A DNA stretch of 64,000 bases from Serratia odorifera (GCF_900635445.1 NZ_LR134117.1:1860001-1924000), one strand, 5' to 3'. Positions 40,445 to 54,026 are shown, numbered from the stretch's first letter. Numbers and translations are program-made. Notes: generated by a model from the sequence alone, not told the origin.

Positions 40445-43400
40445 ATGGTTTACTCCTATACCGAGAAAAAACGCATTCGTAAGGATTTTGGTAAACGTCC
40501 ACAAGTTCTGGACATACCATATCTCCTTTCTATCCAGCTTGACTCGTTCCAGAAGTTTATCGAGCAAGACCCAGAAGGGCAGTACGGCCTTGAAGCCGCA
40601 TTCCGTTCTGTATTCCCAATCCAGAGCTACAGTGGCAATTCGGAGCTGCAATACGTTAGCTACCGTCTTGGTGAGCCGGTGTTCGACGTCAAAGAGTGCC
40701 AGATTCGTGGTGTGACGTTCTCTGCACCGCTGCGCGTCAAACTGCGCCTGGTAATCTACGAGCGAGAAGCACCGGAAGGTACGGTTAAAGACATCAAGGA
40801 ACAAGAAGTCTATATGGGCGAAATTCCGCTCATGACCGACAACGGTACCTTTGTGATCAACGGTACTGAGAGGGTTATCGTATCTCAGCTGCACCGCAGC
40901 CCTGGCGTGTTCTTCGACAGCGATAAGGGTAAAACCCACTCATCGGGCAAGGTGCTGTATAACGCACGTATTATCCCTTACCGTGGTTCCTGGCTGGATT
41001 TCGAGTTTGACCCGAAAGACAACCTGTTCGTGCGTATTGACCGTCGCCGCAAACTGCCTGCGACCATCATTCTGCGCGCGCTGAACTACACCACCGAGCA
41101 GATCCTGGATCTGTTCTTTGAAAAGATTACGTTCGAGATTCGTGATAACAAGCTGCAGATGGAGCTGGTTCCAGAGCGTCTGCGTGGTGAGACCGCTTCG
41201 TTTGATATCGAAGCCAACGGCAAGATCTACGTAGAGAAAGGCCGTCGCATCACCGCTCGTCATATCCGTCAGCTTGAAAAAGACGAAATCCAGAGCATTG
41301 AAGTACCGGTTGAGTACATCGCGGGCAAGGTTGTCGCGAAGGACTACATCGATACCAATACCGGCGAACTGATCTGTAGCGCCAACATGGAGCTGTCGCT
41401 GGATCTGTTGGCCAAACTGAGCCAGTCAGGCCACAAGCGTATTGAAACGCTGTTCACCAACGATCTGGACCACGGTGCGTACATTTCTGAAACCGTACGC
41501 GTCGACCCGACTAACGATCGTCTGAGCGCGCTGGTAGAAATCTACCGCATGATGCGTCCTGGTGAGCCGCCAACGCGCGAAGCCGCTGAAAGCCTGTTCG
41601 AGAACCTGTTCTTCTCGGAAGACCGCTACGATCTGTCTGCGGTTGGCCGTATGAAGTTCAACCGTTCCCTGCTGCGCGACGAGATCGAAGGTTCGGGTAT
41701 CCTGAGCAAAGACGACATCATTGAAGTGATGAAGAAGCTCATCGATATCCGTAACGGCAAAGGCGAAGTGGATGATATCGACCACCTCGGCAACCGTCGT
41801 ATCCGTTCCGTTGGCGAAATGGCAGAGAACCAGTTCCGCGTAGGTCTGGTTCGTGTTGAGCGTGCGGTTAAAGAGCGTCTGTCACTGGGCGATCTGGATA
41901 CCCTGATGCCTCAGGACATGATCAACGCCAAGCCGATTTCGGCGGCGGTGAAAGAGTTCTTCGGCTCCAGCCAGCTGTCTCAGTTTATGGACCAGAACAA
42001 CCCGTTGTCAGAGATCACGCACAAGCGTCGTATCTCCGCATTGGGCCCAGGCGGTCTGACCCGTGAACGCGCCGGCTTCGAAGTGCGAGACGTACACCCG
42101 ACTCACTACGGTCGCGTATGTCCAATCGAAACGCCGGAAGGTCCGAACATCGGTCTGATCAACTCCTTGTCCGTGTACGCACAGACCAACGAGTATGGCT
42201 TCCTGGAAACCCCGTACCGCCGCGTGCGTGACGGCGTGGTTACCGATGAAATCAACTACCTGTCTGCCATTGAAGAAGGCAACTTCGTTATCGCCCAGGC
42301 GAACTCCAACCTGGATGAAGAAGGCCGCTTCGTGGAAGACCTGGTCACCTGTCGTAGCAAGGGCGAATCAAGCCTGTTCAGCCGCGACCAGGTTGACTAT
42401 ATGGACGTATCGACCCAGCAGGTTGTCTCCGTTGGTGCTTCACTGATTCCGTTCCTGGAACACGATGACGCCAACCGTGCATTGATGGGTGCGAACATGC
42501 AACGTCAGGCGGTTCCTACCCTGCGTGCTGACAAGCCGCTGGTTGGTACCGGTATGGAACGTGCCGTCGCCGTTGACTCCGGCGTTACCGCCGTAGCCAA
42601 GCGTGGCGGTGTGATCCAGTACGTGGATGCTTCCCGTATCGTTATCAAGGTTAACGAAGACGAGATGTACCCGGGCGAAGCAGGTATCGATATTTATAAC
42701 CTGACCAAGTACACCCGTTCCAACCAGAACACCTGCATCAACCAGATGCCGTGTGTCAACCTGGGTGAGCCAATCGAGCGCGGCGACGTGCTGGCAGATG
42801 GCCCGTCCACCGATCTGGGTGAACTGGCACTGGGTCAGAACATGCGCGTCGCGTTCATGCCGTGGAACGGCTACAACTTCGAAGACTCCATCTTGGTCTC
42901 CGAGCGCGTGGTACAGGAAGATCGCTTCACTACCATCCATATTCAGGAACTGGCGTGCGTGTCTCGCGATACCAAGCTGGGGCCGGAAGAGATCACTGCC
43001 GACATCCCTAACGTGGGTGAAGCAGCGCTCTCCAAACTGGATGAGTCCGGTATCGTGTATATCGGTGCTGAAGTGACCGGTGGTGACATTCTGGTTGGTA
43101 AGGTAACGCCGAAGGGTGAAACCCAGCTGACGCCAGAAGAGAAACTGCTGCGCGCGATCTTCGGTGAGAAAGCGTCTGACGTTAAAGACTCTTCTCTGCG
43201 TGTACCAAACGGCGTTTCCGGTACGGTTATCGACGTGCAGGTCTTCACCCGCGATGGCGTGGAAAAAGACAAGCGTGCGTTGGAAATCGAAGAGATGCAG
43301 CTGAAGCAGGCGAAGAAAGACCTGACTGAAGAACTGCAAATCCTGGAAGCCGGTCTGTTTGCACGTATCCATGCGGTGCTGGTTGCCGGCGGCGTTGAAG

Positions 43401-44473
43401 CTGAGAAGCTTGCCAAGCTGCCACGCGATCGCTGGCTGGAACTGGGCCTGACCGACGAAGACAAGCAAAACCAGCTGGAACAGCTGGCAGAGCAGTACGA
43501 CGAACTGAAATCCGACTTCGAGAAGAAGCTGGAAGCCAAGCGTCGCAAGATCACTCAAGGCGACGATCTGGCACCTGGCGTGCTGAAAATCGTCAAGGTG
43601 TATCTGGCGGTCAAACGTCAGATCCAACCGGGTGACAAGATGGCAGGTCGCCACGGTAACAAGGGTGTTATCTCCAAGATCAACCCGATCGAAGATATGC
43701 CTTACGATGAAAACGGCACGCCGGTTGACATCGTACTGAACCCGCTGGGCGTACCATCACGTATGAACATCGGTCAGATCCTGGAAACCCACCTGGGTAT
43801 GGCTGCCAAAGGCATCGGTGAGAAAATCAACCAGATGCTCAAGCAGCAGCAGGAAGTGGCCAAACTGCGTGAGTTCATCCAGAAAGCGTACGATCTGGGT
43901 GATGACGTTTGCCAGAAAGTTGACCTGAACACCTTCAGCGATGACGAAGTATTGCGTCTGGCCGAGAACCTGAAAAAAGGTATGCCAATCGCAACGCCAG
44001 TGTTCGATGGTGCGAAAGAAACTGAAATCAAGCAACTGCTGGAAATGGGTGGTATCCCGACTTCTGGTCAGATTACGCTGTTCGATGGCCGTACCGGTGA
44101 GCAGTTCGAGCGCCAGGTTACCGTTGGCTATATGTACATGCTGAAACTGAACCACTTGGTTGACGATAAAATGCACGCCCGTTCAACCGGCTCTTACAGC
44201 TTGGTTACTCAGCAGCCGCTGGGTGGTAAAGCGCAGTTCGGTGGTCAACGCTTCGGTGAGATGGAAGTGTGGGCGCTGGAAGCATATGGCGCGGCTTACA
44301 CCCTGCAGGAAATGCTTACCGTTAAGTCGGATGACGTTAACGGGCGTACCAAGATGTACAAAAACATCGTGGATGGCGATCACCGCATGGAACCAGGCAT
44401 GCCGGAGTCCTTCAACGTACTGTTGAAAGAAATCCGCTCGCTCGGTATCAACATCGAACTGGAAGACGAGTAA
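40445..44473 (+). CDS. rpoB: DNA-directed RNA polymerase subunit beta
   Basis: The beta subunit has 1342 residues, identical in length and numbering to E. coli. ATG 40445 was chosen because MVYSYTEKKRIRKDFGKR is the family start and GAGGAACCCT precedes it. The rifampicin pocket 507-533 (bases 41963-42043) has the wild-type Asp516, His526 and Ser531. Conserved sites include RFMPWNGYNFEDS-like FMPWNGYNFEDSIL, PGDKMAGRHGNKGV and the C-terminal clamp SFNVLLKEIRSLGINIELE. It lies after the attenuator and is followed by paired hairpins and rpoC. Confidence 0.98.
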   Translation: MVYSYTEKKRIRKDFGKRPQVLDIPYLLSIQLDSFQKFIEQDPEGQYGLEAAFRSVFPIQSYSGNSELQYVSYRLGEPVFDVKECQIRGVTFSAPLRVKLRLVIYEREAPEGTVKDIKEQEVYMGEIPLMTDNGTFVINGTERVIVSQLHRSPGVFFDSDKGKTHSSGKVLYNARIIPYRGSWLDFEFDPKDNLFVRIDRRRKLPATIILRALNYTTEQILDLFFEKITFEIRDNKLQMELVPERLRGETASFDIEANGKIYVEKGRRITARHIRQLEKDEIQSIEVPVEYIAGKVVAKDYIDTNTGELICSANMELSLDLLAKLSQSGHKRIETLFTNDLDHGAYISETVRVDPTNDRLSALVEIYRMMRPGEPPTREAAESLFENLFFSEDRYDLSAVGRMKFNRSLLRDEIEGSGILSKDDIIEVMKKLIDIRNGKGEVDDIDHLGNRRIRSVGEMAENQFRVGLVRVERAVKERLSLGDLDTLMPQDMINAKPISAAVKEFFGSSQLSQFMDQNNPLSEITHKRRISALGPGGLTRERAGFEVRDVHPTHYGRVCPIETPEGPNIGLINSLSVYAQTNEYGFLETPYRRVRDGVVTDEINYLSAIEEGNFVIAQANSNLDEEGRFVEDLVTCRSKGESSLFSRDQVDYMDVSTQQVVSVGASLIPFLEHDDANRALMGANMQRQAVPTLRADKPLVGTGMERAVAVDSGVTAVAKRGGVIQYVDASRIVIKVNEDEMYPGEAGIDIYNLTKYTRSNQNTCINQMPCVNLGEPIERGDVLADGPSTDLGELALGQNMRVAFMPWNGYNFEDSILVSERVVQEDRFTTIHIQELACVSRDTKLGPEEITADIPNVGEAALSKLDESGIVYIGAEVTGGDILVGKVTPKGETQLTPEEKLLRAIFGEKASDVKDSSLRVPNGVSGTVIDVQVFTRDGVEKDKRALEIEEMQLKQAKKDLTEELQILEAGLFARIHAVLVAGGVEAEKLAKLPRDRWLELGLTDEDKQNQLEQLAEQYDELKSDFEKKLEAKRRKITQGDDLAPGVLKIVKVYLAVKRQIQPGDKMAGRHGNKGVISKINPIEDMPYDENGTPVDIVLNPLGVPSRMNIGQILETHLGMAAKGIGEKINQMLKQQQEVAKLREFIQKAYDLGDDVCQKVDLNTFSDDEVLRLAENLKKGMPIATPVFDGAKETEIKQLLEMGGIPTSGQITLFDGRTGEQFERQVTVGYMYMLKLNHLVDDKMHARSTGSYSLVTQQPLGGKAQFGGQRFGEMEVWALEAYGAAYTLQEMLTVKSDDVNGRTKMYKNIVDGDHRMEPGMPESFNVLLKEIRSLGINIELEDE

Positions 44474-44485
44474 TCGTCGTTCCGG

Positions 44486-44514
44486 CTCTGGCTCCCGGCC
44501 TTAGGGAGCCAGAG
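44486..44514 (+). repeat. Hairpin 1 in the rpoB-rpoC spacer
   Basis: CTCTGGCTCCC and GGGAGCCAGAG form a perfect 11-bp stem with a 7-base loop, 12 bp after rpoB. There is no T tail, so it is not a normal terminator. Confidence 0.85.
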
Positions 44515-44534
44515 GGTGGTTGTTCAGGTCACAC

Positions 44535-44561
44535 GGGTACCCACGACGGTTGTGGGTACCC
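44535..44561 (+). repeat. Hairpin 2 in the rpoB-rpoC spacer
   Basis: GGGTACCCAC and GTGGGTACCC form a perfect 10-bp stem with a 7-base loop, 20 bp after hairpin 1 and 30 bp before rpoC. Also lacks a T tail. Confidence 0.85.
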
Positions 44562-44591
44562 AACAGGTTTAACTCCGACAGGAGCCAATCC

Positions 44592-48818
<4,227 letters not shown>

Positions 48819-48860
48819 GTCATCGCTATCCCTGGCTGCACATTAAGCAGTAAATGACCA

Positions 48861-48890
48861 AAGCCCTGGCTATCCTAGCCGGGGCTTTTT
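48861..48890 (+). terminator. rpoBC terminator
   Basis: AAGCCCTGGCTA and TAGCCGGGGCTT form a 12-bp stem with one T-G pair and a TCC loop, followed by a T run, 42 bp after rpoC. Confidence 0.93.
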
Positions 48891-48916
48891 GTTGTACAGT
48901 GCTGTAAAGTTAAAAT
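48889..48916 (+). promoter_or_regulatory. Candidate promoter of the MHS transporter
   Basis: TTGTTG and TAAAAT are 16 bp apart, starting in the terminator tail and ending 12 bp before the start codon, so any mRNA leader would be very short. Tentative. Confidence 0.35.
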
Positions 48917-48928
48917 AACGGGATAGGC

Positions 48929-50284
48929 ATGGACACCTCAACAACGGTCAGCGTCGCTGCTCCAGCGGATCGCGATATACCCACACAAAACCAGTTAATT
49001 AGCCACTCGCCGGCGCGGGCACGTCGCGCGGCCTGGGGGAGCTTCGTCGGCGCGGTGGTCGACTGGTACGATTTTTTACTGTACGGAATAGTTGCCGCTC
49101 TGGTTTTCAACACCGAATTCTTTCCTCAGATAAGCCCGACGATGGGTACGCTGGCAGCGTTTGGCACCTTCGGCGTCGGTTTCCTGTTTCGTCCATTAGG
49201 CGGCATGGTATTTGGTCATTTCGGTGACAAGCTGGGCCGCAAACGCATGTTGATGATCACCGTCTGGATGATGGGGATTTCCACGGCATTGATTGGCCTG
49301 CTGCCGTCGTTTGACGCGATCGGCTGGTGGGCGCCGGTGCTACTGGTGACGCTGCGCGCGATACAGGGTTTTGCCGTCGGCGGAGAGTGGGGCGGGGCGG
49401 CCTTGCTGGCGGTAGAAAGTGCACCGAAAAAGAAAAAGGCTTTGTATAGCAGCGGTGTGCAGATTGGTTTTGGCGTCGGGTTACTATTGGCTACCGGCTC
49501 GGTATCGCTGGTAAGCCAGTTCACTTCGGACGCGGCGTTTATCAGCTGGGGTTGGCGCTTGCCGTTTATCTTCAGCCTGGTGCTGGTCGCTATCGCCTGG
49601 TGGATCCGCAACGGCATGGATGAGTCACAGGAGTTCGAGGCCAATAAAACCTTGCACGACAGGGCGGAAAAAATACGCCGTTTCCCGATTTTTGAAGCCT
49701 TGCGCCAGAATCCCAAAGCCTTCTTGCTGATTATCGCCCTGCGTTTTGGCGAATTGTTGACGATGTATATCGTGACGGCTTTTGCCATGAACTACTCCAC
49801 CACTAACCTTGGCCTGTCACGCGATATCTTTCTCAATATCGGCTTGCTGGTGGGGGCGGTCAGCTGCGTATCGATCCCGTGTTTTGCTTACCTGGCCGAT
49901 CGCTTTGGCCGGCGGCGGATATACGTTACCGGGGCGTTAATCGGTGTCGTCAGCGCGATACCGTTTTTCATGGCGTTAGAGAGCCGCAATACCCTGTTGA
50001 TCGTTTTCTTCGCCATCATGCTCGGCAATATGGCCCATGACATGCTGGTCAGCGTGCAACAGCCGATGTTTACCGAACTGTTCGGTACCGCCTACCGTTA
50101 CAGCGGCGCAGGGGTTGGTTATCAGGTCGCCAGCGTGGTCGGCGGCGGTTTTACACCGTTTATCGCCGTGTTGCTGGTGCAGTTTATGGGCGGTTCCTGG
50201 CACCTGGTGGCGGCCTATTTGGCTATGGGCTGTCTGCTTTCGGCCATTGTCGGGATGAGAATGAAGCCGCAGGTAGCAGAGTAA
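48929..50284 (+). CDS. shiA: Shikimate-type MHS family transporter
   Basis: A major facilitator protein of the metabolite:H+ symporter family, with 451 residues and about twelve membrane helices. The N-terminal half has RAAWGSFVGAVVDWYDFLLYG, the MFS loop FGHFGDKLGRKRML, and LRAIQGFAVGGEWGGAALLAVESAP; the second half has the repeated loop LADRFGRRRIYVTG. Identity to E. coli ShiA seems high over the whole length (LLTMYIVTAFAMNYSTTNLGL and SGAGVGYQVASVVGGG are shared nearly verbatim), so shikimate/H+ uptake is likely, but ProP-like relatives share the fold. It is inserted between rpoC and the thi operon. Confidence 0.82.
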   Translation: MDTSTTVSVAAPADRDIPTQNQLISHSPARARRAAWGSFVGAVVDWYDFLLYGIVAALVFNTEFFPQISPTMGTLAAFGTFGVGFLFRPLGGMVFGHFGDKLGRKRMLMITVWMMGISTALIGLLPSFDAIGWWAPVLLVTLRAIQGFAVGGEWGGAALLAVESAPKKKKALYSSGVQIGFGVGLLLATGSVSLVSQFTSDAAFISWGWRLPFIFSLVLVAIAWWIRNGMDESQEFEANKTLHDRAEKIRRFPIFEALRQNPKAFLLIIALRFGELLTMYIVTAFAMNYSTTNLGLSRDIFLNIGLLVGAVSCVSIPCFAYLADRFGRRRIYVTGALIGVVSAIPFFMALESRNTLLIVFFAIMLGNMAHDMLVSVQQPMFTELFGTAYRYSGAGVGYQVASVVGGGFTPFIAVLLVQFMGGSWHLVAAYLAMGCLLSAIVGMRMKPQVAE

Positions 50285-50506
50285 CGGTTCTCGTTCCGCG
50301 AGCGATGTGCGCCTGCTGATTTGCGGTCAGCGGAAGATAGACTCTGGTGCGCGTTGCGCCCAGCGTGGGCGGGGTACCCCGGTTGGCTTCGGGAATGATA
50401 GCCAACGGCGTCACTATAACGCCGCTGGTTTTTGATGCCAGCACGGTTTGAACAGGTTGCGCGGCGTTTCCAGTTACTTTGCTGGCCGCGCTGCAAACGT
50501 TGCGGC

Positions 50507-51640
50507 TTATTGCGTGACGCGTCCCAGGAAACTATCCCAATCCTTCCATACCGGTTGTAAACCGGCATCGCCGATCGCCTGCGCCACCTGCTGGGGCGAA
50601 CGCCCGTCATGTGGTTCAAACTGCTCCAGTTCCGGTGCTACGTCATCGGCATAACCCCCTGGCTGGGTTTTCGAACCGGCGCTGACGCTATTGATTGCCA
50701 GCGGGATCACATGATCGCGGAAGTGGGGTGATTCGCGCGTCGACAGCGACAGTTCAACGTCGGGAGCAAACAGCCGGAATGCGCATATCAATTGCACCAG
50801 TTGCGCCTCGCTCATCAGCGATGCCGGTTCGATGCCGCCGGCACAGGGCCGCAGCCGCGGGAAGGAGATCGAATAACGGCTCTGCCAGTACGTCTGTTGC
50901 AGGTAAAACAGGTGTTCCGCCAGCATGTAGCAATCGGTCCGCCAACTGTTGGACAGACCGATGAGCGCACCGAGGCCGATCTTGTCGATCCCGGCCCGGC
51001 CAAGCCGATCCGGCGTTGCCAGCCGCCAATGGAAATCCTGTTTCTGCCCGCGCAGATGGTGCTGCAAATAGGTCGCCGGGTGGTAGGTTTCCTGATAAAC
51101 CAGTACGCCATCCAGGCCCAGCGTTTTCAGTTCGGCATAATCCTCCTGCGACATCGGCTGTACCTCCATCATCAGCGAGCTGAAACGGGAGCGAATGTGC
51201 GGCAGGTGGCGGCGGAAATACGCCATGCCGACCCGAGTTTGATGCTCGCCGGTGACCAGCAGCAGGTGTTCGAATCCCAGCGCCTTGATTGCCGTGCACT
51301 CCTGCTCGATTTCAGCGGCATCCAGAGTTTTTCGCTTGATGCGGTTACTCATCGAAAAGCCGCAATAAGTACAATCATTGGCGCACAGGTTGGACAAATA
51401 CAGCGGTACGTAAAAACTCACCACGTTGCCGAAGCGTTGACGAGTCAGTTGCTGGGCGCGCTGTGCCAGCGGCTCCAGATAACCGGCTGCGGCCGGTGAA
51501 ATCAGCGCCATAAAATCGTCACGCGTCAGTTTTTCAGCATTGAGCGCGCGTTCGACGTCATGTGCAGTTTTACTATTGATGCGCAGGGTGATGTCGTCCC
51601 AATCCAGCTGTTGCCAGCGTTGACTGAAATCCTGAGTCAT
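50507..51640 (-). CDS. thiH: Tyrosine lyase ThiH
   Basis: A radical SAM enzyme that splits tyrosine to p-cresol and dehydroglycine for thiazole formation. It has 377 residues. The [4Fe-4S] cysteines are in CANDCTYCGFS (C-x3-C-x2-C) near residue 85; RKTLDAAEIEQE, GEHQTRVGM and QETYHPATY are also conserved. Its ATG overlaps the thiG stop by four bases. Last gene of the thi operon; the 222 bases between it and the transporter contain nothing I recognise. Confidence 0.96.
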   Translation of the reverse strand: MTQDFSQRWQQLDWDDITLRINSKTAHDVERALNAEKLTRDDFMALISPAAAGYLEPLAQRAQQLTRQRFGNVVSFYVPLYLSNLCANDCTYCGFSMSNRIKRKTLDAAEIEQECTAIKALGFEHLLLVTGEHQTRVGMAYFRRHLPHIRSRFSSLMMEVQPMSQEDYAELKTLGLDGVLVYQETYHPATYLQHHLRGQKQDFHWRLATPDRLGRAGIDKIGLGALIGLSNSWRTDCYMLAEHLFYLQQTYWQSRYSISFPRLRPCAGGIEPASLMSEAQLVQLICAFRLFAPDVELSLSTRESPHFRDHVIPLAINSVSAGSKTQPGGYADDVAPELEQFEPHDGRSPQQVAQAIGDAGLQPVWKDWDSFLGRVTQ

Positions 51641-52419
51641 GGTCGCGCCTCCTCACTCTGGCTAAGAAACGCCGTCAGCGGGCTTGAGGCTACTGCACTG
51701 CGCTGGCGGCTGCCCAAACCGGCCTGGCGCGCCAGTTCGCCAGCTTCAAGCGCCAAACGGAATGCGTGCGCCATTTGCAGCGGATCGCGCGCCACGGCGA
51801 TGGCGGTATTGACCAATACCGCATCCGCCCCCAGCTCAATGGCTTCCAGCGCATGGCTTGGCGCACCAATGCCGGCGTCCACCACCACCGGCACATTGGC
51901 TTGTTCAATGATGATCTCCAGAAAATCGCGGGTACGCAGTCCACGGTTGGAACCAATCGGCGCCCCCAGCGGCATCACCGCAGCGCAGCCGGCTTCTTCC
52001 AACCGCTTGCACAACACCGGATCGGCACCGCAGTAAGGCAGGACGACAAACCCCTCTTTGACCAGGGTTTCCGCCGCCTTCAGCGTTTCTATCGGATCTG
52101 GCAGCAGGTATTTCACATCCGGATGAATTTCGAGTTTTACCCAGTGGGTTCCCAGCGCCTCACGCGCCAGGCGAGCGGCAAATACCGCTTCCGCCGCGGT
52201 TTTGGCGCCGGAAGTGTTGGGCAACAGACGTACGCCAAGCCGTTGCAGCGGCGCCAGAATGGCATCGTTACCGCCGTGCAGATCAACGCGCTTCATAGCC
52301 ATGGTCACCAACTGCGAGCCGGAAGCCTGCAGCGCGTCGAGCATCAAGGCCGGGGTGGCGAATTTGCCGGTGCCGGTAAATAAACGCGAGGTAAAGTGGG
52401 TATCGGCGATTTGCAGCAT
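51637..52419 (-). CDS. thiG: Thiazole synthase ThiG
   Basis: It forms the thiazole phosphate ring from DXP, dehydroglycine and ThiS-thiocarboxylate. It has 260 residues (E. coli 256). The Schiff-base lysine lies in VTMAMKRVDL, with LPNTSGAKTAAEAVF, LEIHPDVKYLLPDPIETLKAAE, PYCGADPVLCKRLEEAG and the barrel phosphate loop VVDAGIGAPSHA. The ATG at 52419 (MLQIADTHF) follows GGAGG; that site overlaps the end of thiS. Confidence 0.96.
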   Translation of the reverse strand: MLQIADTHFTSRLFTGTGKFATPALMLDALQASGSQLVTMAMKRVDLHGGNDAILAPLQRLGVRLLPNTSGAKTAAEAVFAARLAREALGTHWVKLEIHPDVKYLLPDPIETLKAAETLVKEGFVVLPYCGADPVLCKRLEEAGCAAVMPLGAPIGSNRGLRTRDFLEIIIEQANVPVVVDAGIGAPSHALEAIELGADAVLVNTAIAVARDPLQMAHAFRLALEAGELARQAGLGSRQRSAVASSPLTAFLSQSEEARP

Positions 52420-52420
52420 A

Positions 52421-52621
52421 TCAGCCTCCGGCAATCGCTTGAAAAAGCAGGATGTCATCACCGTCTTGCACCCAATGGCTGTCCCATTCGGCACGCGGGA
52501 TAATGGTTTGATTAATCGCCAGTGCGGTACCCGGCTGGTGGCGGTCGAGCTGTTCCAGCAACGCGCTGACGCTGAGGGGCTGCGCCAGTTCCAGCGGACT
52601 GTCGTTGAGCAGAATCTTCAT
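52421..52621 (-). CDS. thiS: Sulfur carrier protein ThiS
   Basis: A ubiquitin-like sulfur carrier whose C-terminal glycine is adenylated by ThiF and becomes a thiocarboxylate. It has 66 residues, as in E. coli: MKILLNDSPLELAQ, ALAINQTIIPR, DILLFQAIAGG with the required GG terminus. In the sequence as given there is no stop between thiF and this ATG, so the two read as one protein; see thiF. AGGGC lies shortly before the ATG, supporting an independent start. Confidence 0.88.
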   Translation of the reverse strand: MKILLNDSPLELAQPLSVSALLEQLDRHQPGTALAINQTIIPRAEWDSHWVQDGDDILLFQAIAGG

Positions 52622-53383
52622 TGCTGCCCTCCCGCATATCGGGCAGCTACGCGCCTTGCTGAGTTGCAAGGTGCTCCAGCTGTGCTGCTTGCCGTCGAAC
52701 AGCCGCAGTTTGCCGCTGAGCGCGGAAGGCATGCCCGCCAGCAGCTTGATCGCTTCCAGCGCCTGCAAGGTACCGATTACCCCTACCACCGGGCCAAGCA
52801 CGCCGGCGGTACGGCAGTTACGCTGTGGCTCGGCATGTTCGGGGTATAGGCAGGCATAACATCCCTGGCTATAGGGCGGTTCGATAACCAGTAACTGGCC
52901 ACTGAATCCAACCGCACTGCCGCTGATTAACGGCTTGCCGGCGGTAACGCAGGCCTGATTCACCGCGTGACGCGTTGTTATATTGTCGCTGCAATCCAGC
53001 ACCAGATCGGCGCGGCGCACGGCAGCGGCCAGTTCTTCGCCGTGTAGACGCTGTTCCAGCGCGATCGACTCAACCAGCGGGTTCAACGCTTGCAGGTGGC
53101 GCTGCGCCAAACGCGCTTTGCCTTGCGGCACATCGGCGCTGCGATAGAGGATCTGCCGCTGCAGGTTGGTCAGGTGCAGCTTGTCGTCGTCGGCTAGCAA
53201 CAGCGTGCCGACGCCGGCGGCAGCCAGATACAATGCGGCGGGCGAGCCGAGCCCGCCCAGGCCGACGATCAGCACGCTGGCGCGCTTGATGCTTTCCTGG
53301 CCTTGTGGGCCGATGTCTTCCAGCAACAGCTGTCGGCTGTAGCGTAAGAACTCCCGATCGTTAAGAGACGGAGAATTAAGCAT
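52618..53383 (-). CDS. thiF: ThiS adenylyltransferase ThiF (reads into ThiS)
   Basis: An E1-like enzyme that adenylates ThiS. It begins LNDREFLRYSRQLLLEDIGPQGQ and has the nucleotide loop VGLGGLGSPAALYLAAAGVG, DCSDNITTRHAVNQAC and zinc cysteines in GCYACLYP and CPICG. The frame does not stop but runs into ThiS as CPICGRAAMKILL. Removing one G from GGG (plus-strand CCC 52631-52633) gives CPICGGQQ and a TGA overlapping the thiS ATG, a normal E1 ending of about 254 residues. I therefore infer two genes; a true ThiF-ThiS fusion remains possible. Confidence 0.85.
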
Positions 53384-53387
53384 GGTG

Positions 53388-54026
53388 TTACTCCTTGCCT
53401 TCGATCAACCGTAGCAGTTCGGCGGTGGCGGCACGCCAGTCCGCAGCCTGGGTGATGGCGCTGACCACGGCGATGCTGCCTACGCCGCATGCCAATACCG
53501 CCGGCACGCGATCGATGCCAATCCCGCCGATAGCCACCGTCGGGTAGTCAGCCAGCCCGGCGACGTGGCGCTTTAGCTCGGTCAGCCCCTGCGGTGCGGA
53601 GGGCATATCTTTGGTCTGGGTCGGGAAAATGTGCCCGAGCGCGATATAGGACGGCTTGACCGCCTTGGCGCGCGCCAGTTCGGCATCATCGTGGGTTGAA
53701 ACTCCCAGGCGTAGTCCGGCCTGATGAATCGCCGCCAAATCGCTGTCGTCCAGATCTTCCTGTCCCAGGTGCACGCCATAAGCCCGGTGTTTGATTGCCA
53801 GACGCCAGTAGTCGTTAATGAACACCCGTGCCTGATAACGCTTGCCCAGAGCGATGGCGGTGGCGATATCAGCCTCAACTTGCTCTTCAGGTAAGTCTTT
53901 GATTCTCAGCTGAATGGTGGTGACGCCTGCCGCCAGCAGTCGTTCGATCCAGACGACGCTGTCGACCACCGGGTATAACCCGAGGCGATGCGGCGTCGCC
54001 GGAAAAGGCGTGGTGATATCAGCCAT
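53388..54026 (-). CDS. thiE: Thiamine phosphate synthase ThiE
   Basis: It joins HMP pyrophosphate with thiazole phosphate to give thiamine phosphate. It has 212 residues (E. coli 211), with RLGLYPVVDSVVWIERLL, TTIQLRIKD, FINDYWRLAIKHRAYGVHLGQEDLD, GVSTHDD, YIALGHIFPTQTK and the phosphate loop VAIGGIG. ATG 54026 lies within the last bases of thiC and follows GGAGG. It is four bases before thiF. Confidence 0.96.
   Translation of the reverse strand: MADITTPFPATPHRLGLYPVVDSVVWIERLLAAGVTTIQLRIKDLPEEQVEADIATAIALGKRYQARVFINDYWRLAIKHRAYGVHLGQEDLDDSDLAAIHQAGLRLGVSTHDDAELARAKAVKPSYIALGHIFPTQTKDMPSAPQGLTELKRHVAGLADYPTVAIGGIGIDRVPAVLACGVGSIAVVSAITQAADWRAATAELLRLIEGKE

Noticed and set aside
42440..43654. 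A 404-codon minus-strand frame opposite rpoB.
   Set aside because: A shadow of the highly biased rpoB codons, with no recognisable domain.
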